Shown here one piece after another: positions 33,387 to 46,104 of a stretch of 64,000 nucleotides of DNA (position 1 is its first letter; each line of letters starts with the position of its first letter). Source of the stretch: Nissolia schottii (Eukaryota; Streptophyta; Magnoliopsida; Fabales; Fabaceae); contig QANU01033585.1 of the NCBI GenBank assembly GCA_003254905.1, positions 1 to 64,000 of the forward strand, given 5' to 3'. The notes below the pieces were generated by a model. That model searched no databases. It was not told the origin of the DNA and was given only the letters and a program-made list of their open reading frames with translations. The position numbers and the translations under genes are program-made.

Positions 33387-35960
33387 TGTAATATCCCGCT
33401 TTTTCCTTAGTAAAGATTTCACATAATAAATAAATATACAAGCCATTTATTAAGACTGAAAATTTAAATCATCAATTTTATTCTCCAAAAATGCCAGTCA
33501 AGGTAATAGTTTCGTGATGTTGCGAAATTCTGCAAGATCTGAATCAATTATCTTTCGTCGCCGGAATTTAATTACATATCAAACATATCCATAAAACACA
33601 CTTTTACAAAAATAAAATTACGAGTACCTTTGATCAATCTAAATTCCTTATTAGAAAAATTACTAGATTAAGATGGTATGTTTAGAAAATTTTTAGGATG
33701 TTCGTTAAATCGCAGCGCATGTACAACAACGCAAGTACACAGAAGTTTACCAAACACAATCAAATTCACACACCAAAACTCAATAGAATGGAAACACACA
33801 CACAATTGCCACCATCCAAAGCTCACACGGCCAACACATACACCCCCTTAAGTCAAACAAAAGTCATACTCATCATCTTATATTCACTATTCATGCCACC
33901 TAATTGATCTTATCCCATTTTCATTCCTTTCTTCCATAAATTGTGGCCAAGACCGACCACACACCCTTCACCTCTCTCTAATTTCACTTCTTCCTTCTTA
34001 AACTATCAAAGCCAATCATGGCCTTGCCAAGATTCACTCATGGCTTCCTTAGTGTTTCACTTGCTTTCATTTCCTTGCTTTCTTTCTTCTAACCAAACCG
34101 AACACACACACTCCACTCCCTAAGCACAATTCCATTTTCTTTCCTTAAATCACCAAGCACAAACCGTAGCCACCATCTCTAGGCTCTCTTAAAGTTTTTC
34201 TCTTAAGGTGTGTGATCAAAAAGCTTTGGAAGCACCAAGGCTCTCTAAGGGGGTTTCCTCAACGTTTCTTAACCCTTCTCAAAAACCCTTTTAGAGGTGG
34301 GTAACCTTTGATGATCACCACTTGAGCAGTCTAAATATATGGATATTGTTATGTATATCTTGTTGTTGTTTGCCTGGAAAACTGTTGGTGTTTATCTGTG
34401 GTTTTGTTGGGATATAAGCGTACCTAGGTATGAATAAAGTTTTAATATGAAAATAATAAGTTTGAGAATGATTCTAAGGAGAATGAAGGTTTGGTTTTGA
34501 GGGTGAATAAGTAAGAGAAAGAGGTGTCGGGTGAAGAGGAAAAATGAGGTTTAGGTAGTAAGTATGGGTGATGAGAGAAATAAAAATGAGTGAAATCGTC
34601 AACATTGCACTCTAGTAGCTGCTGAGCGACCCTAGAGAGGGCGCTGAGCGACTTGAGAGTCCAGTGGCTGCTGAGCGACCTGAGAAACCCTAGTCTGTTG
34701 AGCGATCATAGTTAGGGCACTGAGAGACCAGAGAAGTCCTTGAGGTTTTGCATATCCTAACAAGCACTATTTCACCATAGTTTATGCATGATGATTATAT
34801 GTGATTAACTATGTTTATGTGCAATGTATTAATACTATGCATCATGAGGAAATGTGTTGTCATTAGAGTGTTAGGACAACCTTGGATAACTAGAAGGGCA
34901 ATCACGTAACTAAGAAAAGATAATAATTGAACATAGGGAACGAATAAAGGTCTTAGGAAGGTTCCGACCACAATGGGCTCGGAATACCTTGAAGATGTAT
35001 ACTTAGTTATATAATAGGAAATTCCCTTCGCTTGGCACATCTATGAACACGCCCCACACCACCCTACATGCTGCAATGGTCACTTTGTAAAAACGGAAAC
35101 GGAAAAATATTATACCTGGCGAGGGGACCAGTCCCACTAGGTACAAAACAGAAAAGAAAAGAAGGTTGTACCTGGCGAGGGGACGACGGTCTCACTGGGT
35201 ACAAAGAGGAATGAAGGACAAAGAAAAGATGAAAAATGATGCTTCCCCGATGGAAATACCAAACATGGCATATCAAAAAGCACCCAGTTCCCCTCATGCA
35301 TGATATATGTGATGTATGTATATGTATGTATGCGATAAGGCTAGGACAAGCGAAAAACATTTCGCAAGACTGCCTCTACGAGGATACGATATACATGAGT
35401 ACCTGATCCGATGTCACGCTACTCAAGCGAATAAGATTAAAAGCACGATATCTTTTTCTTCATAGATAATGCAAAGATTAGAAATCCCCTGGTCACTTAG
35501 TAAAGTAGATAAAGCTGCTTAGGATTAGCATGGATTATAATAATAAGTAAGGACTTTAGTATACTTTGATAGTTAGAGATCTCCTGAGCAGCCTAGATCA
35601 TAAATGAAGCGAAAAACTGATAGTTATGCCCTCAGATTCCCACTGAGGACGCGGCGTTCTCATCCCCTACCCATTTATGATTTCAGGCAAGCGTTACAAG
35701 TACACCAGAGAGGAAAAGGCATCGCAGGAGGCTTGAAGGTCTGGGCGTTAAGACACTCCAGGGAAACAGAGGAACTATAGTGTACATCCATGCATCGTGT
35801 TGTTTAGATGTTTGGCGTGTTGTATTAGCTAAATGGATTAGAGGTGCCATTAGCTCTTATGTTTATTAAGTGTATTATGTAAATATAACCAAAGGTGTAA
35901 CTATTTCTGGACCTCAATGAAAGTATGTACAATATGAAATGTTTTGTATGATTATCCAGT
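33387..35960 (+). mobile_element. TGTAACATCCCG-family LTR element, copy 2 (right end uncertain)
   Basis: Begins TGTAATATCCCGCTTTTTCC; the first 350 bases match the reverse complement of 48970-49324, and 34320-34500 matches the reverse complement of about 43760-43960. No polyprotein is seen. It contains a GCTGAGCGAC-rich patch at 34615-34735 and a tandem TACCTGGCGAGGGGAC pair at about 35113 and 35168. The right end is set only by loss of recognisable character, so it could be off by hundreds of bases. It is inserted into the gypsy gag leader. Confidence 0.5.
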
Positions 35961-38900
35961 ATGAAAGTATATACTAACCTAACCAGCGAAAAATTTTGTT
36001 GGTAAAGTCATAATGCATCTAATCAAGGCATTCTTGGAACTGTAACCTTTTCAACATAATAATCTTTTGGTAAGCACATTAATTGAAAGCCGCATTTCAA
36101 GAATGCGACAATCACCAGCCCAAGTGAAATTAAAATATCAATAGATTAATTCATCAGCCAAAACCTAAAAAAATTAATTACCATTGTCATTGTCAAAATA
36201 TTCCATCGGTAAATAGTTGGCGCTAAACGGTGCAAGATTTTTTCCAACGCTTGTTGAGGTGAAATGCAAATCCATCAATAATTTAGTTTCCCAAAAGAAG
36301 TATCGATGTTTTTGTTGTCAAAATTTGTCGGTAACTAATGACGATATGCTTTTCTAGTAATGGTCAATGGAAGCTTGTAGGGCAATCCCAATGTAGATGT
36401 GTTGCTGCATCATGACGTTGGCGAATGCCTTTGTGGTTTTTGGGGTCATATTAGTATAAGAGGAAAAGGAATTCTCGCATAGGCATGGGTCTAATACTTT
36501 AGATTTTAACACACTCACAAAAAACATGGGTCCCACAAGCTTCATTCAAGATATACTCACCAATTTATGGGGTACACCATTTTTTGTGAGTGTGCCTAAA
36601 TGTAAGTTATTAGAATTGTGCTATACAAGAATTTTCCCATGACGGAATTTATTGGTAGAGTTTCTTGCTATTTGGGTTGACATCCGCTTAGATTAGGCTC
36701 AAGGTTTTAGAAAAATCATGATTAAAAATATACATGAGGTTGTAATCTTGTCATCACGACCCAAAATATGACTGTGACTGCATGTAAGACAATAAGTCCC
36801 ATGGAAGTCAGCTAACTTGTCTTACATCATTTAATTCAATTAATAAATAGTTCAAATAATAAACACTTATTCAGATTAGTACTTAATGAAGATAAAACTG
36901 TTAACCATTTATAGCTATCATAACCCATAACTAAATTAAATAACTAATAACTGCTAAAACTATGTGTGGAAGATCTTGCCTCTAACTATCTGGAGCAACT
37001 GACATAATAAAACAAATAATATTAAACTGGTTCCATTACAAATTGGAGCTTACTATGACTCAGAACTACTATTGCTATTGAGCTTGATGATCAACTACAA
37101 GGTCATCAACCTTATCTAAAGAGGTAAGATTAGCACTGGAAAATTCTTAATTGGGATGCTGCATACACTGGGCATAAAAGACATAGGAACTAAAAACAAG
37201 ATGAGACCAATAAACAACTTAACTGAACGTGAAACACTACAACTAAGGACTTCTTATCAATGCTACGACACCTTAACAATGTTGCGGTGTTGACGTCACG
37301 TAGACTAGACCTATCAACATTGCTCCCATAGAGTGCAATAACACTGGCGAGCGTAGCGCTATGGTGCCCTAGTGGTGCCACTACACTGGATTTGATGCCT
37401 CAAAACTCTAATCAATGTAAAACTATGATGCAAAGAGAAACTTACCGAAAAAGGAAGTAGAGAGGACATTATCTTCTCCTTCCAAATATCGCCTTCGAGC
37501 ACCCACAATCCATGGAGACGACACAACTTAAACTACGAAAAGTCCTCACATGGAAATGACTTTCATTAAGTGCATAAGTGCATTATGTGTCTACTCATCG
37601 AAGGTGTAAGGGCGAAGCTAACAAGGGGGCTATATATAGGAGGTGATCCACACCACTCCCAACAATGTTAGGCAATGTAGGACTTCTCCCTCATAGTGCA
37701 ATAGCGCTCACAAAGCGCCATTGTGCTCTGGTCCTAGCGTAATTGGACTCTTAGGGTGCCATTGTTACCTGACTGCTACACCAAACACAATTACGAGGGT
37801 CTCTGGGACTCCTGAGCCATTTGTGCCACTTCCTAAAGTTTCACTAACTCTTTCCAAGGGCACTCGAAGGTACGGGGAATCACAAATCTTTCTTTTTATT
37901 TTCAAATGGATAAGAAAAAAAAGGAGTCCAAAACCCTTTTGACAGGCATGATTTTTAAGCTTGTATGGTAATGTTGTGATTTCTTTTTTGCATTGTTGAG
38001 TTCCCAAAAATGTTTACACTATTTAATAAAATAATGTAAACATTACTTTACGAGGTAAAAAAAAAGTAGTGTTTCGTAAAAAAAATTATCAAGTTATTCT
38101 TAAAATATAAAATAACTATAATACATATAAATATTGAAAAGAGAAATCAATCCATAAATTTTAAAAATTGTATTGTTTCATCACAAAAAATTAGGAGCAA
38201 AAGCATCACGACCTTATTTTTTACCAAAACATAAATAATTAGTCTGCGCTTTTAATAATCGGATGTAGTAGGTTTGATAGAAATTAAACTCTTCTTCTGT
38301 GAAATATTCAAGCCTAGTTCTTTCAATCTTCTTAAATTCCTTTTGTTTTGCTTCCACGTCTTAGCCTTTAATCACGCATAACTCTCGACAGTGACATCGT
38401 TCTGATTGGTACGGCATCCAATCACTTCGAATCTTACGGAGAGATCAAGCACTGTCAAGTCTCAACCACCGAATTCACCTACTGTCCTTGCAAGAAAATT
38501 TTGAAATTTTGAAATTTTCAAAAAATAAGAGAAAATCATTGGGTGGATCATCTGTGCTGTAGGCTATGATTTCTGGCCCTTCTTCTTTCACGTTCCAATC
38601 GTTGTGCATAAAAATTTTCACGCACATCAATTTATACACGGGGCCGGCTCTAGCACCACATGACATCAATTGCTGCGCTGGAATTGGGGGGAAAAAAATA
38701 TAAAATTAAGATTTTTTTTTCTGGTTAAATAAAATTGAGATACCAATTCTTGTAAGAAAAGGAAAACTGATGAGGCACTTTATTTTGTCTACATTTGATC
38801 ATCACATTTTGGTTTATGCTCAAAATAATCAATCTTTCACTATCGTAAGATGGGTTATTTAATCCCACCCAATCTTCTCTACCCCTTCGAGTGACACCAA

Positions 38901-39068
38901 AGATAACATGATTTTGCAGGTCTATGCAGACATCTGACTTCCCAAAGAAGCAGGGGTGCCGAATTCCGTCAAGAGGGGGGAAAAAGAAAACCAAAAATCA
39001 ATAAATGTGTTTGTGAGGCCATAATGTTCTGAAGGGTCTGATCCAGAAGCAGTGGGGGCTATAGTCAC
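35961..39068. other. Intergenic, no intact gene
   Basis: No intact gene is recognised over about 3.1 kb. At 37190-37400 there is a block that recurs in inverted orientation at 49370-49560. Short open frames here have no family resemblance. The last few hundred bases should be the promoter and 5' UTR of the MYB gene at 39069. Confidence 0.4.
37190..37400. repeat. Dispersed repeat, copy 1
   Basis: The reverse complement of this block matches 49370-49560. Shared marks are CACCATAGCGCTACGCTCGCC-like sequence, TGACGTCAACACCGCA and a GTAGCATTGA word. Probably part of a retroelement; no coding frame seen. Confidence 0.5.
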
Positions 39069-39365
39069 ATGGATGATACTTCTAAGGGCTTATGTGGGTG
39101 GAGTTGGAAGGAGAACAAATTGTTCGAGCTGGCCTTAGCGGAGGTAGACGAGAACCACCCAGAACGGTGGGAAATGGTTGCGGCCATGGTTGGCGGTGAA
39201 AAGAGTGCAGGGGATGTTCGAGAGCATTATGTGACACTTTTGGAGGACTTAGCGTTGATAGAATCTGGTAAATTGGACCATAGAGTTGTTGAAGAAGCTC
39301 AATTTTGTGCCCTAGTTAAGCATGCCGGGTCCTTGTGCCTCTCTGATAGCGATTCCAGCATGTAA
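39069..39365 (+). CDS. Short single-MYB/SANT protein, RADIALIS-like
   Basis: 98 aa with one MYB/SANT-like domain at about residues 10-62: WSWKENKLFELALAEVDEN, then RWEMVAAMVGGEKSAGDV and a final helix HYVTLLEDLALIESG. The tryptophans and spacing fit the small RADIALIS/RSM-type MYB proteins, which are nuclear and compete for partner proteins in flower and seedling development. The C-terminal tail is acidic and serine-rich (LSDSDSSM). The ATG at 39069 is the first in frame with the domain. The stop overlaps a perfect GTAAGT donor (39362), so a spliced form with a different C-terminus is possible. The frame is intact and uninterrupted by repeats. Sub-family and target genes cannot be assigned from sequence alone. 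Confidence 0.8.
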   Translation: MDDTSKGLCGWSWKENKLFELALAEVDENHPERWEMVAAMVGGEKSAGDVREHYVTLLEDLALIESGKLDHRVVEEAQFCALVKHAGSLCLSDSDSSM

Positions 39366-40957
39366 GTTTCTCTGTTTTCTTGTGGAATAAAAGAATTTGC
39401 TATTCTTTCTTCCAAATCCACATATATGTTAGCCCTCATGGACATTTTTTATGTTGGTTAGTAAGTAATTCTCTGTTGACTTACCACCGCAGCAGCATAG
39501 TATCTTTTCTGCTTAAGAGAACTCAGATAATTTGCTGGTCTGTAACGTTTCACTCTCTTGTTCAGTTGTTGGTAAGGTAAAATCCCAAATACCTTGTCTG
39601 AAATAGAGTAGAGTTTTCTCACTTCATGCATATGGTCGCTTCAAATGTATCCAGGTCACACTTTTGTTGTCCATGCTGCAAATTTTTCTTCTTTATTTTC
39701 TTTTGAGTTTTTCCCCTTCTCTTCTGTTTTGTGTCCGCATCAACACATACAGTACAGAGAGAGGGTTACAAAAAAATGCCTGATTTCAGTGTCCATCTTA
39801 CTCTAGAAATGAATGAGACAGTAGAATGTAAAATGCCACTAGAATTCAAAACTATTCCTCCTCATAATCCCATTCTTCATTGCAAATTGGATATGGCAAA
39901 TATTTTGTATCAAAGAACCTTGATTGATAATGCTTGCTATACAAACTGGTTATAATGCTAAAGATCTTGTTAATCATCCCATTAACTCTTGTTTTGAGCT
40001 GCTTATATTTGCGGCAACACATACATCACTGTACTAGATAGAAGGCATATATGCGTGTTTCACTGGATTTTTGTTTTGATAAAGCAAATGAAAGTAAACC
40101 AGTTTTGTTTCATGATCTCAATTTGGGGAGTGGAAACACCTCTTCTTTTTACGTTCTCAAGTTCTAGAAATGTTATCGAACACCAGTAAAAAAGAAAACG
40201 TAACAAATAATGGAAACTTCAAATAAAAGATCTTGAATGTAAATTTGAAGTTTGAAGAAAAGTTAAGAAAATAGAATGCGCAAATGGAAATATAAGTGTA
40301 TAAAGTAAATTCAGAACAATTTGGATTGAATATAAACATAGAGATTCTTAAAGCATTAGGAGACGTACTTAAAGTATTTTTCGTTAATGACTCTATGTAT
40401 TAGTGTGAAAAGAGTGTGTTCAAAGTTTGTGTCATGAGAATATATTTTTCAATGCCTTTCACATGGACTATATTTCCTAATTATAGACTAGAACCATGAC
40501 GGTTATTGCATGACAAATAACGTTCCAAATTTCTTAGACGTGCCACGTGTCTTAAAATAACAGTTACCAAATTCTTATGTAACTTTCGACACACAATTGT
40601 TGAAAACCTTCGCTTAACAATTTTATTTAACTCCTAACAAGACTCACATTGAGAGGCTATGACTATCTCAAATGACGCCAAGTCCACAATTCATCTTGTC
40701 AACAAATGTTTGATTCTAGTTATGCCACCAAATACTCGACTTTAATTGCTACATTGCAGTTATAATATACCAATGCAGATTACATTTATCTTTCTTCTCG
40801 TCATTTACTTAATAATCGATGGTTATTTCTTGAGATCAATATTAGACACGTCGACTTATAATTTAGTGAAATTTCATCCAACAAGATGCCCCCTGCGACT
40901 ACTTTCTTGATGACCATGAGGAAAGATATATAGAAGTCGTATTCTCTCGAAATTTCC

Positions 40958-40960
<3 letters not shown>
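39366..40960. other. Intergenic, no gene seen
   Basis: The first part is the 3' UTR of the MYB gene or a downstream exon region. No other gene or clear repeat is recognised up to the (TTA)n microsatellite. Confidence 0.4.
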
Positions 40961-40961
<1 letters not shown>

Positions 40962-40999
<38 letters not shown>

Positions 41000-41000
41000 T
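40962..41000. repeat. (TTA)n microsatellite
   Basis: About 13 uninterrupted TTA/ATT units. Confidence 0.95.
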
Positions 41001-41430
41001 TATTTAGTAGAGGAAACGTTTTTCCTCTTTGGCACCAAAACGCCTTTGATTCCGCGCCACATCATTACCTTGTCAACCGTCACGTTTATTAGTGGAAACC
41101 CCATTTTTTCATCATTACTAGAATCACAGTACGCGTGCATTATACCCAACAAATCTTTCATCTTCCAAAAACTGTAACTGTAGAAACTGCACATTATGCA
41201 GACGGAAAAACCAGAGAAAGCAAAGCAGAATGAAAACTGAATATTCTTCATTTTCATTGAAGTGAAAAACTTGAAATACATTGTAGTCAACTAGCTATAT
41301 ATACAAGAGCTTGAGTTGCTTAGAGCACAAGCTAGCTAACTAACCGAATGCTAACCTACTACAGCTGTCATAACTAACAGAAAACTAACTATGCTAATTA
41401 TGCTAATTATGCTAATTACATTCAGTAACT
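41001..41430 (-). mobile_element. Possible copia-type LTR piece
   Basis: On the - strand the segment has a triple GCATAATTA repeat, GTTAGTTTTCTGTTAGTTATG, GTATATATAGC as a TATA box and then a leader-like TTTTCATTCTGCTTTGC stretch, an arrangement I associate with legume copia LTRs. No ends or target duplication were found and the call is weak. Confidence 0.3.
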
Positions 41431-41640
41431 TGTAGTCCAAGTTATGCATAAATACTCAGGCAAATTCATCATTTGCCTTCCAGTGGTAACAGTAACACCT
41501 CTCAAGAAAGTATAAATACCTTCTATTATTATCACTACATTTAAACCTTCCCTTTCCTGTATCTTCTTCTCTGGCTTATTCCCCTTCCTCTTCTTCGTAA
41601 AGCATCCTTAGTCATCTTCAAACCTTCTTTTCAAACATCT

Positions 41641-43380
41641 ATGGCATCTCAAATCTTTCCAAATGCTTCGGGTGATGACGAAACACCCCTCCACCAAAGA
41701 AGACTCATGAAACATGGCCACGAAACCGACCGTGAAGACAATGCCTCTATCCTTAGAGGAATAGATGGAATCAAATTACCCGCCAACACAGAAGAACTTG
41801 CGGTGGTTGCCGGAGTATAAGTTGCTCCGGAAGAAAGTTCTGACTCTGAGGAGTTATTATCTAACCAGGTAATTAATACTCCCCCTTCGCTATTGAGAAC
41901 ATCATTCATGCCTTTATTAATCTGGTCATGTCTTTAAAAAAAACTCTAGAATGTACACAAGTTTTTCCTTGCCAAGAAGAAGCTGAGCCCTTGTGCACTC
42001 TTGATCCTATTTTTGTCCCTAATCACTTTCTTTTAAGGAAAATCTTTAGAAATAATCCTAAGGTTGATATACCTATTTAGAAAATATATTAATCTTGAGA
42101 TTTCCATTTTTGGCTTAACGGGATAGGGAAGGCTAAGAAAACCCAATGGAAACGAATGGGAATTTAAATTATACTTTAATTATCGAAAGAAGATATTCCC
42201 GTTCATACCACTTCAATAGGTGCTTCTCTTTACTTCTGGAGAAAATCGACAAAAACTTTCACTTACCCTACGGGATGGTTGGCCCAACTCTCTTCGATGT
42301 GGTGGTTATCATGAGGCTTAAACCAAATGGAGAATTCTTGTGTCTTGATTCGAAACCCCTTTCTGATCAAACAATCCAAGATGGTTTACACCCATTTCAT
42401 GGCAACAACGTAGGAGTTGGTGATGTCATTGACAATGAAAATGTGGCTTTCCTTTGGTATTGGCTTTTAGGTGTTGTCTTTTGTACAAAGAGTGTGACTA
42501 TGATACAATATTTCAAAACCCTTAGCCATTATCCTTAGTGAGAATTGAAAGTGAGTTTGCTTGGCTAAATTGTTATTATTGACCCTTTTCTTAGAAATGC
42601 ACAACCTTTATGACGCAATGAAGGATAGGAAATCGATTAATCTTGGGGGGTCCTTTCTGGTTAATGCAATTATGGTTGAATGCCTTCTTTAAACCTTCAC
42701 TTATTTACAAACCTCCCATCACTTTAGCCAATCAATCGATTGCAGGCTCCATTTTATGCTAGTACTTTCTTGATTTCAAGCTTGGATATAAATCAATCGA
42801 CGAGTTCCTTTGGTGGTTCAAGAAATTTTATTTCACTACCTTTATTGACACTTCTGCCGTCAATGTTTCATTGTTTGCTTATAGAAAAGTTGGCCCTCTA
42901 TTGTTTCAAAGAGAACGATTCGTCCCAAGTGATAAACAACAAGAAGAAAATGACAACCTTTTGGTTGAATTATTTGTGCTGCCAATGCCTTCCATTGGGT
43001 TTCCCATGCACAAAAAATTATGGCTTTACAATTCGTTCACCTCATAAACTTTGTCGTCAATTCAAATTTTCTTGAGCAATTCCAATCCCTCTCTACATCA
43101 GATTTGATCCACCCATTTTCAACGCTCAATTTTCTTCCATTGAGAAATTGAAAAAATTACTTGCGAAGAACAAGAAAAGACTGACACTTTATAAATACTA
43201 GTTTGATATTGAACCAAGCTTTTTCCCGACCAGTTCTTTCGTTAAATGGTGGAAGCATTATTATGATGAGCTATTTTTAGAACTGTCGGTGATAAAGAAA
43301 AATTTTAAATTTCAACCTTCATCTCTGTAGGAAGGCGTTCTACAACCAAAACTTATAGGAGCTCGAAGAGGTATAATAAA
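41641..43380 (+). pseudogene. Plant-mobile-domain (PMD) protein relic
   Basis: Starts ATGGCATCTC with MASQIFPNASGDDETPLHQR, then stops. Later frames on the same strand carry HLPYGMVGPTLFDVVVIMRL and NENVAFLWYWLLGVVFCTKS, then after stops and shifts YLCCQCLPLGFP and FDPPIFNAQFSS. The proline/glycine-rich, Trp-rich order (GPTLFDVV...LWYWL...) is that of the plant mobile domain family found in transposons and in MAIL1-type domesticated genes. At least five stops or frameshifts break it. The likely source is a transposon, not a host gene, because it lies among retroelements. Confidence 0.55.
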
Positions 43381-45189
43381 TAATTTTATTTTATTCTTTC
43401 GAATACTTTTATATATATATTCTCATAGCTCCAATCAAAACCAAAGCTAAAGATCAAGGTCAAACAATACTCGATCACATGGTCATTTCTTAAGCAGCCA
43501 AAACTCTAAAGAAAACGGATAAGAAAAGAATAAAGGTCCACTTCTTCTATGGACAAACCTCCAAAGGCTCAAAAGAAAGTTGTAACCCCAGCGACTTCCT
43601 AAGTTATGGCCTCTGCCAATGTAACTTTAATTTACATATTCTTAACCTTTTTCTCAAGCATTTTTCTTAGGATCACTCAAAAACTTAATCTTTTTCTCAA
43701 ACATCTTCTTAAGTTCACTCAAAACCTCACCTCCACTTCTCTTGGAAACTCCCTCAAAATCATTATTTTCTTATTAAAATCTCACTCACGCTTAGGTACG
43801 TTTATATCCCAGCAAGTCACAGAAAACACCAATATTTTTCAGACAAACAACAACAATATATGCATAACAATATCTATCTATAGACATTTATGGACCACTT
43901 CAAGAAATGGTCATCAAAAGTTACCCACCTGTAAAAGAGTTGTGAGTTGGTGAAGGAGACTCAAAGGTAAGTCCCAAGAAGCCTTGATATCCAAAGCTTG
44001 GTCACCCTTTTTCCCAAGAGAAAAAAAACTTGAGAGAAGAGGATGATGGTGGTTCGGTTTTTTGGAGAGGATTTTTGGTGAGAAAGGTGATGTTGTTCTT
44101 CGTGTTTTCTAAAGAGGATGAGGTTGAGTCTTTGGAGAGGATGAGAGGGTGTTTTCTCTTGATTGTGAATGGAAGAAGATGAAATAAAGATGAGAGGATT
44201 TAGGCTAGGAGGTTTGGTTTTTGGAGCTTAAAGACAAGGCAAGAATGCTCAAATTTTTGAGGGCGAAATGAGTGTGCTTAAGGCTTGCTTTGGTGTGTAT
44301 TTAAGGAGTATGTTGGGAATGTAATTCTCCTCCAAGAGCTGAAGGCTTACATGGTTTTGGGCCAGAAATTTTGAGGGAAAATTGAATTTAATAGTCAAAA
44401 TAGGTGATGTAATGGAGTATGGTGGTAAGTGTGGCATGGTGATGGTAAGTGTGGAACCTCAAATTAAGGAATGTGTTTGTTGACTAGAGAATGCTGAAAA
44501 CTCAGCAAGTGTTGGCTGTGGTTTTGGGCTGGAATTTAGTGGGTTCGTCACTTAAGAGAGTATTAGAGATAGTGTGTTGAAGTGTAAGAGTGTGTGATTG
44601 CTCTTGATCAATTTTGGAGTGACTAAGCTTAGTTTTGGGGACAATTTAATTGTAATTTGGGGGAAGGAGTACCACGACTTTGGCACCAGAATTTTGGAGT
44701 GAAATTTGGATTTAATTCACAAAATAGGTGACATTAGGGGTGTTCATAACCCGGTCCAACCCGGCGGCCCGGACCGGCCCGAAGCATTCGGGCCGAATCG
44801 GATCCAGTTTTAAAAAAAACATTAAAAAAAAACCCGGTCTAAATATAGGGCCGGGTTCGGGTCTAGCCTCGGGCCACCCGACCCAACGGCCCGGTGTATA
44901 TTATTATATATTTTTTATTTTTATTTTCCTTTATAATTATCTAATTTATCTCCGTTTATTTTTATACTATTGGTATTTTTTTGTATACCTTCAGGCTTTA
45001 GTCTAATAATATTATTCTACAGCCCAATACATTTTTGGCCACAGCCCAACCCAATCACCCTCCCTCTCCAATCCATCAGACCCTCACGCCTCACCCCATT
45101 CTTTGAACTTTGAAGACCTAGAAGGCTAGAATTACAAACCCTCGCACGCATCACCCTCCCTCAGCAATCAGCATCAAACCCTCGCAAGT

Positions 45190-45365
45190 CGCACGCATCA
45201 AACCGCGCCTCACCCTTGCCTCGCCTCGCCTAGCCCTCGTCGCGCCTCTCCTCTCCTCGCGTCACCGCGCCTCGGCCTCGCCTCACCACGCCGCACTTCT
45301 CCTCTCCTCGCCTCACTGCGCCGCGCCTCGCCCCGCCTGGCCCTCGTCGTTGCTGCACTCGTCGT
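45190..45365. repeat. CCTCGCC/CGCCTCG-rich array in hAT copy 1
   Basis: Irregular repeats of CTCGCCTCGCC, CGCGCCTC and CACCGCGCCTC, strongly GC-rich in an AT-rich region. The inverted counterpart (GAGGCGAGG, GGCGAGGCGC) is in hAT copy 2 at about 53358-53480, the same relative place, so it belongs to the element. Confidence 0.8.
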
Positions 45366-45482
45366 CCCTCGATAAGCCGACATCTTCCCGTTCTCTAGCT
45401 GCACCTGCAATAAATGTTGATATTACCATATTTTGTGTCCTTTATGTCTGCACCTGCAATAAATGTTGATATTACCATATTT

Positions 45483-45780
45483 TGCTGCACTTTGTGTCCT
45501 TTATGTTCTGTTGAACTTGAGTATGTGAAGCACTTGTTCTTTGGATGTACCAAAGCTTGCTTACTATCGGATGATTGTCTTTGGTGGTGGAGTTTGCTTT
45601 GGTGCAACCCACTACATCTAATTGATTTCATTTTAGCTTGGTGTGACGTGGACTTCTTTGGCATTAGTAAAATGGTGTGGATTATACTTTTCTATGTGAT
45701 TACTTGGTCCATTTGAAAGATTAGGAACGATTTGACTTTTGAAAACAAACAACCGAATTGAAACCTAGAAACTTGGTAGG
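45483..45780 (+). pseudogene. LINE reverse-transcriptase zinc-binding (zf-RVT) fragment inside hAT copy 1
   Basis: The + strand reads CPLCSVELEYVKHLFFGC, then WCDVDFFGISKMVW and ITWSIWKIRNDLTFEN. This is the zf-RVT pattern (CPLC...HLFF-C and WSIWK-RN) found at the C-terminus of plant non-LTR retroelement polyproteins. Only this piece is present. It lies between the GC-rich array and the transposase of the hAT element. Directly upstream is an approximately 50-base tandem duplication (TGCACCTGCAATAAATGTTG, twice) at 45402-45490. Confidence 0.65.
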
Positions 45781-46104
45781 TAAAAATTAGACTTGGGTAA
45801 TAGATAAAAGGATGAAATGATAAGTTTTTTTTATGTGACAATGAATCTTTTCCCACACCCAATAAAGTGTTTACTGTTAGTGACAGTTATTAATTTCATG
45901 TTCACACAAAGTGTGAGATTGTGAGATTGTTGGCTAACCAAGGATATAATATAACCTCTATACACTATTTGTTAACAGTTAAAGAAGGCTTAGTGTCAAA
46001 TATAAAATTATTTAATTGTTTTGTTTATATTAAACTTCTTAAATTGTTTATATCCCGTCATGATTTATTCTATTTTATTACTCTTTAGGTATACCTAAAA
46101 ACAA

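Noticed and set aside
41000-41290. 96-codon - strand frame
   Set aside because: It lies over a TTA microsatellite edge and an LTR-like segment; no domain seen.
45210-45410. Arg/Ala/Gly-rich - strand frame in hAT copy 1
   Set aside because: Product of the CCTCGCC-type array, also present in copy 2; not a protein gene.
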